From positions 1 through 64,000 of the forward strand of contig JAHCID010000007.1 in the NCBI GenBank assembly GCA_026129405.1: a stretch of 64,000 nt of DNA, read 5' to 3'. Both the position numbers and the translations under genes were made by a program. This document shows, one piece after another, positions 38,802 to 45,822 of the stretch (its first letter is position 1; each line of letters begins with the position of its first letter). Origin of the DNA: a bacterium (GTDB lineage: Bacteria; Desulfobacterota; Binatia; DP-6). The notes under the pieces are model-generated. The model was not told the DNA's origin and searched no databases. It was given only the letters and a program-made list of their open reading frames with translations.

Positions 38802-39650
38802 CTAGCCGTGCAGCGCGACCTGAGCGTCGCCGAGGTCGCGCTCGAAGACGTCGAGCACCTGGTCGAGGTCGTCGGGCGAGAGCCCGAGCCGTCGCCACGC
38901 CTCGGGCGCGATCTGCGGAATGCGCCCGTCGCCGCCGAAGCCGTAGCCGACCGCGCGCACGAGGGTGTTGGCGACGTGGACGACGGCCGCCTCGACCGGG
39001 AACGCGCGCGCGTGCGTCGGGCGGTGGTGGCAGACGATGGGCTCGAGGAGCCGCGGCGGGAAGCGCCAGCGCGTCAGCAGCCACGAGGCGACCTCGGCGT
39101 GGTCGACGCCGAGCAGTGCCCGCTCGGCGTCGCGGAACGCGAGGCCCTCGTCGCGCGTGCGCGCCAGTACCGCGGCGAACGCCTCGGGGGCCTGCTTGTA
39201 GAGGACGACCTTGCCGATGTCGTGCAGCAGGCCGGCGCCCGAGACCTCCTCGGGCTTCTTCAGCGCGAGATGCTTCGCGAGCGCGCCGGCGGCCACGGCG
39301 GTGCCGATCGAGTGCTCCCAGAAGCCGGCGAGGTCGATGCGCAGGTCGAGCACCGCCGTGCCGTAGAGGAGCGACCGCGTCACCGTCGTGCCGAGCACCG
39401 TCAGCGCCTGGGTCACGGTGCCGACGGTGCCCGAGAGGCCGTAGAAGGCCGTGTTCGCGAGCCGCAGGAGGTGCGCGGTCAGGACCTGGTCGGTCTCGAT
39501 CAGCGCCGCCACGTCGGAGAGATCGGCGTCGGGACGCTCGAGCAGCTCGACGATGCGCCCGACCACGGCCGGCAGCGTCGGCAGCTCGCGCAACCGCTCC
39601 ACCTGGCGGCGGACCGCCTTGGCGTCGAGGCGGGCGCCGGGCTCGATCAC
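38802..39650 (-). CDS. HDOD-domain signalling protein
   Basis: 282 residues from GTG 39648-39650. It begins ERLRELPTLPAVVGRIVELL and contains ALTVLGTTVTRSLLYG and SGAGLLHDIGKVVL, the HDOD core with an HD pair retained. HDOD proteins are regulatory domains linked to chemosensory and cyclic-dinucleotide networks. It overlaps the preceding 110-aa gene by four bases (GTGA) and is directly followed by the sigma-54-type activator. Confidence 0.9.
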   Translation of the reverse strand: MIEPGARLDAKAVRRQVERLRELPTLPAVVGRIVELLERPDADLSDVAALIETDQVLTAHLLRLANTAFYGLSGTVGTVTQALTVLGTTVTRSLLYGTAVLDLRIDLAGFWEHSIGTAVAAGALAKHLALKKPEEVSGAGLLHDIGKVVLYKQAPEAFAAVLARTRDEGLAFRDAERALLGVDHAEVASWLLTRWRFPPRLLEPIVCHHRPTHARAFPVEAAVVHVANTLVRAVGYGFGGDGRIPQIAPEAWRRLGLSPDDLDQVLDVFERDLGDAQVALHG

Positions 39651-39979
39651 GCGTCGCCCTCCACCCGCAGGCGCTGCTCGCGAGCGATCATGCGGTTCCG
39701 CAAGCATGTATGCACGGCTGCGAGGACCGGATCGCCGGCCTCGCGGGCGAAGCGCGCGTCGAGGTCGGCGAGCGCCTGCTCCAGATCGACGTCGACCTCC
39801 CAGGGCGCGACCGCGTCCTCGCTCACCCACACGCGCTCGACGTCCTGATCGCGTAGGGCGCGCAGCAACGACGGCGTGAGCCGCGTGCCCACGCCCGCCA
39901 TGACGGCGCCGTCGGCTGCGGTCAGCGCCCGCGCGAGGTGCATTCCCGCGCGAGCGAAGCGGAGATGGATTCGCGTCAT
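39647..39979 (-). CDS. Small HD-GYP/HDOD-associated N-terminal-domain protein
   Basis: 110 residues. The first half (LRFARAGMHLARALTAADGAVMAGVGTRLTPSLLRALRDQDVERVWV) has the layout of the small beta-domain commonly found at the N-terminus of HD-GYP phosphodiesterases: pGm.La..v...dG..l...gt.lt...i..l...gv..v.V. Here it is a separate gene translationally coupled to an HDOD protein. The C-terminal part is helical. Function inferred only from context. Confidence 0.7.
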   Translation of the reverse strand: MTRIHLRFARAGMHLARALTAADGAVMAGVGTRLTPSLLRALRDQDVERVWVSEDAVAPWEVDVDLEQALADLDARFAREAGDPVLAAVHTCLRNRMIAREQRLRVEGDA

Positions 39980-40121
39980 CCCGAGCGACCCCTGCGACGA
40001 CGCTAGCGGCCGCTTTCGGGACTCTCAAACCGCCGGTGTTCCTTGACACTTGCCCATTCCGGGAGGATTGAGCGTGCCGCGCGCCGGCGGGAGTCGCCGG
40101 CCCGGAGGGAGGAAAAAAGCA

Positions 40122-40394
40122 GTGAGCGGACGTACGATTCTCGCGACGGCGGCGGCCGTCATGCTGAGCCTGGGGCTCATGGTGTCGCCCGCGCCGGCAA
40201 AGGGCGGCCCGAAGTGCCCCAAGCTCTGCCGCAGCGAAATCTCGGCCTGCAAGGCGGAGTGCACGGGCACGAAGAAGGAGAAGGGCAAGTGCAAGCGGGC
40301 TTGCAAGAAGGAGCTCGTCAACATCTGCAAGGCGCAGCCGGCGCCGCGCTCGAGCTGCCTGCCGGCATCGCCCTCGGGCGCATTCCTGAACTGA
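40122..40394 (+). CDS. Exported cysteine-rich mini-protein with three CX3C motifs
   Basis: 90 residues from GTG 40122, with GGAGG about eight bases upstream. A signal peptide (about residues 1-26, ending SPAPA) is followed by a basic mature domain with eight cysteines at 32, 36, 43, 47, 57, 61, 69 and 79: CPKLC, CKAEC and CKRAC are three CX3C pairs. CX3C pairs on helices typically make a disulfide-stapled helical hairpin. No known family comes to mind. It stands alone between the HDOD unit (divergent) and dacA (convergent). Confidence 0.75.
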   Translation: MSGRTILATAAAVMLSLGLMVSPAPAKGGPKCPKLCRSEISACKAECTGTKKEKGKCKRACKKELVNICKAQPAPRSSCLPASPSGAFLN

Positions 40395-40407
40395 ACCGCT
40401 TCGCGTC

Positions 40408-40434
40408 GGTCGGGGACGCCACGCGTCCCCGACC
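40408..40434. terminator. Hairpin between mini-protein and dacA genes
   Basis: GGTCGGGGACG, CCACG loop, CGTCCCCGACC: an 11-bp perfect stem 13 bases after the mini-protein stop and five bases before the dacA stop. It probably serves both convergent genes; there is no T-run. Confidence 0.6.
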
Positions 40435-40439
40435 GCGCT

Positions 40440-41648
40440 CTACCGCTGCGCGGTCGTCGCGGCCGCGGGCGCCGCATCGGCGCTGGGTAGGCCCCAGTTC
40501 CAGAACCAGGCGAGCCAGCCCGCCGACGCGACCGTGCTGCCGGCGACGACGGGCACGCGGCCCAGCACCTGGTCGCCGCGCCGGACCACGACCTCGCCCA
40601 TCGCCTGCTCGCGCTGCACCGGCGCCTGCACCAGCCGTGGGATGCGTGCCTCGACCGCGAGGCCCTTGTCCTCGGCCCGCTTCACGAGCACGCGCAGGTC
40701 CGACACCGGCAGCGCGTCGACGGTGGTCGCGCTGCCGCTCGACACCGGCACGGTGCCGATCGCGACGCCGCGCCGCGCGGCGACGACGGACCGCCAGGTC
40801 GCGAACGTCTCGCTCATGATCCGCGACGCCTCCGCGAAGCACGCCTTCTTCGTGGGCGCACCGAGCACCACGGCGACGATGCCGAGATCACCGCGCTTCG
40901 CGCTCGCCGTCACCGAGAAGCCCGACGCCGCGATGTAGCCGGTCTTCAGCCCGGTGATACCGTCGTAGGTGCGCACGAGGTGGTTCGTGTTGCGCATCTC
41001 GAAGGTGCCGTTCCGGAACGTCGTCTGGTCCGTGGCCGCCCAGCGCATCGCCTCGGGGAACTTCATGAGCTCGCGGCCGAGCGTCGCCAAGTCGCGGGCC
41101 GTCATCATGTCGGGCTCCTGGCCGCGCTCGGGCGGCAGGCCGTGGACGCTCGCGAAGCGCGTGCCGGTGAGCCCGAGGGCGCGGGCGCGCGCGTTCATCT
41201 GCTCGACCATCGCCTCGTTGGAGCCGGCGAGGTGCTCGGCCACCGCCACGGTCGCATCGTTCGCCGACGCCACCATGACCGCCTCGAGCATCTGGCCGAG
41301 CGTGAACTGCTCGCCCCGCGCCAGATACACCTGCGAGCCGCCGGTCGCCTCCGAACGCGCCGACACGGAGACCGGGTCGCCGAGCGACGCCTGGCCGGCG
41401 CGCACGCGCTCGAGTGCCAGAAGGACCGGCATCATCTTGGTCATCGACGCGGGCGGCCACGACTTGTCGGCGTCCTTCTCGGCCAGGACGGCGCCGGTGT
41501 CGGCATCGACGACGAGGTAGGCGACCGGCTCGTTGCGTGCCGCCGACGCGGCCGCGGCCTTCGGCGCGCTCGTCTTCGGGGCGCCTGCCGCCAACGACGC
41601 CCCGGCGAGGATCAGTACCAGCGCTCCCACACCCCGTCGTGCCTTCAT
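40440..41648 (-). CDS. dacA: D-alanyl-D-alanine carboxypeptidase (PBP5/6 type)
   Basis: 402 residues. Signal peptide, then a class A low-molecular-weight PBP: SMTK (Ser68 nucleophile, Lys71), SAN (128-130) and KTG (235-237). A PBP5-type C-terminal beta domain and a final amphipathic segment (WLAWFWNWGLP) that would lie on the membrane follow. It trims the terminal D-Ala of pentapeptides and so limits cross-linking. The start is ATG 41646-41648. Confidence 0.94.
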   Translation of the reverse strand: MKARRGVGALVLILAGASLAAGAPKTSAPKAAAASAARNEPVAYLVVDADTGAVLAEKDADKSWPPASMTKMMPVLLALERVRAGQASLGDPVSVSARSEATGGSQVYLARGEQFTLGQMLEAVMVASANDATVAVAEHLAGSNEAMVEQMNARARALGLTGTRFASVHGLPPERGQEPDMMTARDLATLGRELMKFPEAMRWAATDQTTFRNGTFEMRNTNHLVRTYDGITGLKTGYIAASGFSVTASAKRGDLGIVAVVLGAPTKKACFAEASRIMSETFATWRSVVAARRGVAIGTVPVSSGSATTVDALPVSDLRVLVKRAEDKGLAVEARIPRLVQAPVQREQAMGEVVVRRGDQVLGRVPVVAGSTVASAGWLAWFWNWGLPSADAAPAAATTAQR

Positions 41649-41701
41649 CCCCACGCCCTCCGTCTTCCCTCTCGGCCGGGCCCCTGCCCGACCCCTCCCC
41701 A

Positions 41702-42136
41702 CTACCCGCCCAGCGCGTGCAGCGCCACGTCCCGGGAGATCAGCTGCTCGGGCTCCGCCCGGATGACCTCGCCGCCGCTCTCGAGCTCGCCGTCGAGCAG
41801 CAGCCCGCCGATGTCGGACGCCCGCCGCAGGAAGCTCACGAACGCCTCCCGCGCGAGACGTTGCGGGACGTAGCCGCGGCTCGAGACCAGCTGGCTCCAC
41901 ACCGGACCGACCGCCTCGTCGCTCGTCCACACGAACAACGTCCAGCCCCAGTCCCAACGCCCGCCGAGGTACTCGGCCGCCGTGCGCCGGGCCGGCGGAC
42001 GCCAGAAGACCAGATAGTCGTTGGTGCCACCGAAGGCGCGACGGGCGATGGCGTCGATCGCGACGCCGACCCCACGGCGAACACGCCGGCGCGCGCGGAA
42101 GTCGACCTCGATGACCTTGGCGCGCAACGCGGTCAC
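41702..42136 (-). CDS. Conserved-looking hypothetical protein
   Basis: 144 residues from GTG 42134-42136. Aromatic-rich middle (DYLVFWRPPARRTAAEYLGGRWDWGWTLF would be the core: only its parts FWRPP and WDWGW are distinctive), then VSSRGYVPQRLAREAFVSFL and an acidic C-terminal part. No signal peptide or membrane segment. Not recognised. It lies 53 bases upstream of dacA on the same strand. Confidence 0.6.
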   Translation of the reverse strand: MTALRAKVIEVDFRARRRVRRGVGVAIDAIARRAFGGTNDYLVFWRPPARRTAAEYLGGRWDWGWTLFVWTSDEAVGPVWSQLVSSRGYVPQRLAREAFVSFLRRASDIGGLLLDGELESGGEVIRAEPEQLISRDVALHALGG

Positions 42137-42211
42137 GTGGGGTCGAGGCTACCAGCGGCTCTGCATACCGTCAACGCAAAGGCCGCGCGCAGCAAAGGCC
42201 GCGCGCAGCCG

Positions 42212-42574
42212 TCAGTTGCCCCAACGCGTGTCGGCCTGCGCGGCGAGGTGCTCCAGCATGCGCTGCTGCGCCGTCTGCATCGCGACCGCGCGCACCATCT
42301 GCTGCGCGCGCTGCGCCAGCGGCACCGTCGCGACGAGGCCGGCGAGCTCGGCCTTCGACAGCGAAGCGATGGCGTCCTTCATCTCGTCGATCGCCTCTTC
42401 GGGCATGCCGGGCACGTCCACCGCCGCGGTCACCTCGAGGGCCTGGGAGAAGCGCCGCTCGAACTGCGCCCGCGCCGACGCCCGCTCTTCGGGCGTCGCC
42501 GTCGCGTCGAGCTTCGTGAGGGCGGCGTCGTAGAGCTCGTCGAAGGCCGCCAGGAGCGCGTCACGTCCCGTCAT
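42212..42574 (-). CDS. Hypothetical helical protein
   Basis: 120 residues, almost entirely helical by composition: MTGRDALLAAFDELYDAAL, EERASARAQFERRFSQALE, AQRAQQMVRAVAMQTAQQRML. No cysteine, no signal. An AGGAGG lies only one base from the ATG (42572-42574), too close for good use, so the true start may differ slightly. Not recognised. Confidence 0.6.
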   Translation of the reverse strand: MTGRDALLAAFDELYDAALTKLDATATPEERASARAQFERRFSQALEVTAAVDVPGMPEEAIDEMKDAIASLSKAELAGLVATVPLAQRAQQMVRAVAMQTAQQRMLEHLAAQADTRWGN

Positions 42575-42679
42575 GCCTCCTTCGGTAAGCACGCCCCGGC
42601 CGTCTGCCAAGCCCCTCCGCGCCGCCGCCGCGCTCGACACGCATTGACAGCCCGGGGAGCCGCGGATAGCGGCCGGATC

Positions 42680-42928
42680 GTGCGCAACACGGTGATGGTG
42701 GCGGTGGCGTTGTCGACGCTCCTCCTCGGCGGCCCGACGGGAATGCGCCCGGCCACAGCGGACGACGCCAGTCGGGCGAACGATGCGGCCGCGCGCGCGG
42801 AGCGGGCGGCCGAGCGCGCCGAGCGCGCCGCCGAGCGCTCCGAGGCCGCGGCGAAGCGGGTCGAGGACGCGCTGACGCGCATCGAGCGCCTACTCGAGCG
42901 CTTCGAGCGCTCCGAAGCCGGACGCTGA
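42680..42928 (+). CDS. Exported alanine-zipper coiled-coil protein (third family member)
   Basis: 82 residues from GTG 42680 (ATG 42695 is possible). A signal peptide ending near RPATA precedes Ala-Glu-Arg heptads (RAERAAERAERAAERSEAAA) of the same style as the two lipoproteins at 18831 and 19098, ending ERLLERFERSEAGR. It has no lipobox cysteine and no C-terminal lysine, so it would be a free periplasmic coiled coil. Not in an operon with either neighbour. Confidence 0.7.
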   Translation: MRNTVMVAVALSTLLLGGPTGMRPATADDASRANDAAARAERAAERAERAAERSEAAAKRVEDALTRIERLLERFERSEAGR

Positions 42929-42994
42929 GCGCGGCGCGCGCGGCCCGGCCGCCGCCACGGCGCCGCGTCGGTCGCCGGGCTGTGCGGATCGACG

Positions 42995-43528
42995 TCAGCG
43001 CGCGCGCACGAACGGATAGTCCCGCCGCAGCTCCCGCGGCAGGAGCGCGATCCCCGCCTCGGTGCCCAGCATCTCGACGAGCACGATGACGTCCGCGTCC
43101 TTGAACGACACCTTCGGCGTGCGTCCCGAAGCCGCGAGCGTCTTCCAGACGTGGTCGCCGAGCCGTCGCTCGGCGGCGAGCGTGTCGAGGTGCCCCTTGA
43201 GGCCGCGGCGGTTGATGCGGACGAAGAAGGCACCGTCGGGCATGCGCGGGACGAGCGCGTCGAGCGCGGGGCCGAGCTTCGCGAGCGGGTCGGCGAGCTC
43301 GAAATGGACGACGACGTCGATCGGCACGACCTTCGCGAGCGTGGCCTTCAGACGCTCGTCGGCCGCGTAGGCCTCGCGCAGCGCGTCCAGGAAGGCCTGG
43401 CGGTCCTCGACGCGCCCGATCAGCACGTTGCGATAGCCGCCGCCGCCGAACTTCCCGAACCGCTTGAGGCCGCCCTGGAGCGCGGGACGCAGGCCCTCGA
43501 AGGACGTCGCGAGGACGTTCCAGTCCAT
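42995..43528 (-). CDS. THUMP-domain protein
   Basis: 177 residues. The C-terminal half fits a THUMP RNA-binding domain: FFVRINRRGLKGHLDTLAAE, GDHVWKTL, then VSFKDADVIVLVEMLGTEAGIALL and a terminal RDYPFVRAR. No methyltransferase or thiouridylase domain is attached, similar in layout to TAN1-type tRNA acetylation partners. It begins two bases after the crotonase stop and probably shares its transcript. Role in tRNA modification is inferred from the domain alone. Confidence 0.7.
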   Translation of the reverse strand: MDWNVLATSFEGLRPALQGGLKRFGKFGGGGYRNVLIGRVEDRQAFLDALREAYAADERLKATLAKVVPIDVVVHFELADPLAKLGPALDALVPRMPDGAFFVRINRRGLKGHLDTLAAERRLGDHVWKTLAASGRTPKVSFKDADVIVLVEMLGTEAGIALLPRELRRDYPFVRAR

Positions 43529-43530
43529 GC

Positions 43531-44322
43531 TCAGCGGCCGGTGAAGCGGGGAGCCCGCCGCTCGGCGAGCGCGGCGGTGCCCTCACGCGCGTCGGCGGTC
43601 GCGAGCAGCACGCTCTGCGCGAGCTGCTCCACCTGGAGGAACGTCGACGTGTCGAGGTGCGCGCCCAGGTCGACGATGCGCTTCGCCAGGCCGACGGCGA
43701 GGGGCGCGTTGCCGGCGATCTCGCGCGCGACCCGCAGGGCCGCGTCGAGGTGGGCGTCGGCGGGAACGACCTCGTGCACCAGCCCGAGACGCAGGGCCTC
43801 GTCGGCGGCGACGAGCCGGCCGGTGAGAATCAGCTCCTTGGCCCGGGCGTGACCGACGGTCCGCACCAGGCGGGCCGTGCCCCCGACGTCGGGCACGAGG
43901 CCGATCTTCACCTCCGGCAGGCCGATCCGGCAGTCGCGGGTGACGATGCGGACGTCGCAGGCAAGCGCCAGCTCCAGCGCGAGCCCGGGCGCGACCCCGT
44001 GCATCGCGACGACGATCGGCTTCTCGACCGCTTCGAAGCGCGACACCAGCGCCTGCATCTCGCCGACGAGCACCCGGAACGGGGCAGGCGGCGCGTCGCC
44101 GGCGTCCTCGCGCAGGGTGGCGAAGTCGACACCGGCACTGAACACCTTTCCGGCGCCGTGCAGGACCACCGCGCGCACCTCACGGTCGCGCTCGATCTCG
44201 GCCAGCAGCCCCGCCAGGACGCGAAGGACCTCGCGGTTGAGCGCGTTGCGCTTCTCCGGTCGGTTCAAAGTGAGGATCGCGATCGCGTCCTCGCGGCGGC
44301 AGGTGACGAGCGCGTCGGTCAT
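43531..44322 (-). CDS. Enoyl-CoA hydratase/isomerase family protein
   Basis: 263 residues. Crotonase fold with FSAGVDFATLRED (oxyanion hole), HGVAPGLALELALACDV, and PEVKIGLVPDVGGTARLVRTVG. The usual GGG of the second segment reads APGLALE, and a Pro-Asp occupies the loop where many hydratases have the second Glu (as in delta3,delta2-enoyl-CoA isomerase/dienoyl isomerase members), so isomerase activity is at least as likely as hydration. Start at ATG 44320-44322. Confidence 0.85.
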   Translation of the reverse strand: MTDALVTCRREDAIAILTLNRPEKRNALNREVLRVLAGLLAEIERDREVRAVVLHGAGKVFSAGVDFATLREDAGDAPPAPFRVLVGEMQALVSRFEAVEKPIVVAMHGVAPGLALELALACDVRIVTRDCRIGLPEVKIGLVPDVGGTARLVRTVGHARAKELILTGRLVAADEALRLGLVHEVVPADAHLDAALRVAREIAGNAPLAVGLAKRIVDLGAHLDTSTFLQVEQLAQSVLLATADAREGTAALAERRAPRFTGR

Positions 44323-44415
44323 GGCAGCCGGGCTTATCGCGGCCCCGCCCGGCTCCGCAACGCACGCGGTCCGGTTTGCCGCCCGCGCGTCGCGTTGCTA
44401 TGAGCGGGCCTCCGC

Positions 44416-45654
44416 ATGTCTCGCCTGCTTCTCGCCCTCGGCGTCGCGGCGACCCTCGCTGCACCTGCCGCGGCCGGTACCATCCTCTACGCGACGGCCG
44501 CTTCGCAGCATCGCGTCGATTCGTTCTGCGTCGGTCCCAACGGCGGGCTCACCAGTGCGCCGCACGGCCAGTTCGAGCTGCGAGGCCGGCGCCCGCGGCG
44601 TGTGGTGGTGTCGCCCGACAACAAGTTCCTCTTCGTGGCGCAGATCGATCGCGTCGAGATCTTCGCGATCGGCGCCCGGGGCGACCTCACCCGCGTCGGC
44701 AAGGTTCCCGACGTCGCGCGGCGGATGAACCCCCACGATCTCGGCCTCGGGGTCGGCGGGCGGGTCCTCTACGTCCCAGACCGCGTCTTCGGCAACATCG
44801 ACGCGTACGACCTGAGCAGCCTCTACCCGACCCAGGCGGGCGCGGCGCCGAGCGTTCCGACCGAGCCGTTCAGCTGCATCCGCGGACGCGTCGGAACCGG
44901 GTGGGAGAACATCATCGTCCGCGAGAACCTCCCCCAGCCGCTGTTCTACATCTCCAACTCCGACAGCCGCGGCGCGGTGTCGACCTTTCCGCTGACCGGC
45001 ACGGGCGCCTTCGTCCGCCTCTGCGTCGACCCGGAGACCGGCGAGGTGCTGCGCGATCCGGTCACCGGCAAGCCGCTCGAGTGCGGCGTCTGGGGACAGA
45101 ACGGCTGCGACGACGACTCCACCGTCACGCCGCCGTCGTCGCGGCGCAAGCGGCTCTCCGGGGCGCAGGCGATGATCCTCGACGGGAACCGGCTCTACGT
45201 CGAGGCCCGCTACGCGCGGCAGCTCTCCGCCTTCGACCTCCAGGACGACGGCACCTTCGGCAACCAGCTGCCCGACGGCAACCAGCGCCAGAAGCGGGCC
45301 ACCAAGACGAACAAGGGCCTGCGCTACGTAGGGCTCGTCATGGCGAACCGCACGCTCCTCATGAGCCACTTCGTGAAGGGCCGTATCGACTCGTATCGGC
45401 TGCGCAGCGACGACCGTCTGCCGAAGGAGCCGAGCGAGAGCACGGCGGCGGACGTCCGCACCAGCCCCGTGCGCATGACCGTGTTCAACGACGTGCTCTA
45501 CGTCGCGTCCGGCGAGGCCAACCGCATCCAGGCGTACCGCCTCTTTCAAGAGGGACAGACGCGCGATCGGTACCCGTTCAGCCAGACCGACTTCCTGCGC
45601 GGCTCGTTCCCGAACGACGTCGTGATCGCGACGATCCCGGACGCCTGCAACTAG
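44416..45654 (+). CDS. Exported beta-propeller protein (lactonase-like)
   Basis: 412 residues. Signal peptide MSRLLLALGVAATLAAPAAA, then repeated WD/lactonase-like blades such as RVVVSPDNKFLFVAQIDRVEIFAI, GLGVGGRVLYVPDRVFGNIDAYDLSS and LYVASGEANRIQAYRL. Seven-bladed 6-phosphogluconolactonase-like propellers have this pattern, but no catalytic residues can be assigned, so only the fold is claimed. Four cysteines are consistent with a periplasmic or secreted location. Confidence 0.75.
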   Translation: MSRLLLALGVAATLAAPAAAGTILYATAASQHRVDSFCVGPNGGLTSAPHGQFELRGRRPRRVVVSPDNKFLFVAQIDRVEIFAIGARGDLTRVGKVPDVARRMNPHDLGLGVGGRVLYVPDRVFGNIDAYDLSSLYPTQAGAAPSVPTEPFSCIRGRVGTGWENIIVRENLPQPLFYISNSDSRGAVSTFPLTGTGAFVRLCVDPETGEVLRDPVTGKPLECGVWGQNGCDDDSTVTPPSSRRKRLSGAQAMILDGNRLYVEARYARQLSAFDLQDDGTFGNQLPDGNQRQKRATKTNKGLRYVGLVMANRTLLMSHFVKGRIDSYRLRSDDRLPKEPSESTAADVRTSPVRMTVFNDVLYVASGEANRIQAYRLFQEGQTRDRYPFSQTDFLRGSFPNDVVIATIPDACN

Positions 45655-45822
45655 CTCCCCACGGCGCGGATCGCCCGAGTCCGGAGCTCGTGCTCGGGGC
45701 GCTCTAGTACCTTTGGGCAGCACGCGGCGGACGCCGTGCGCGGGACCCACGCGTCGACGCAGAGCGACGCAGAAATGTCGTTGCGCACTACGGCGGGCCT
45801 GCGTATCGTCCGACCTCGCGCC

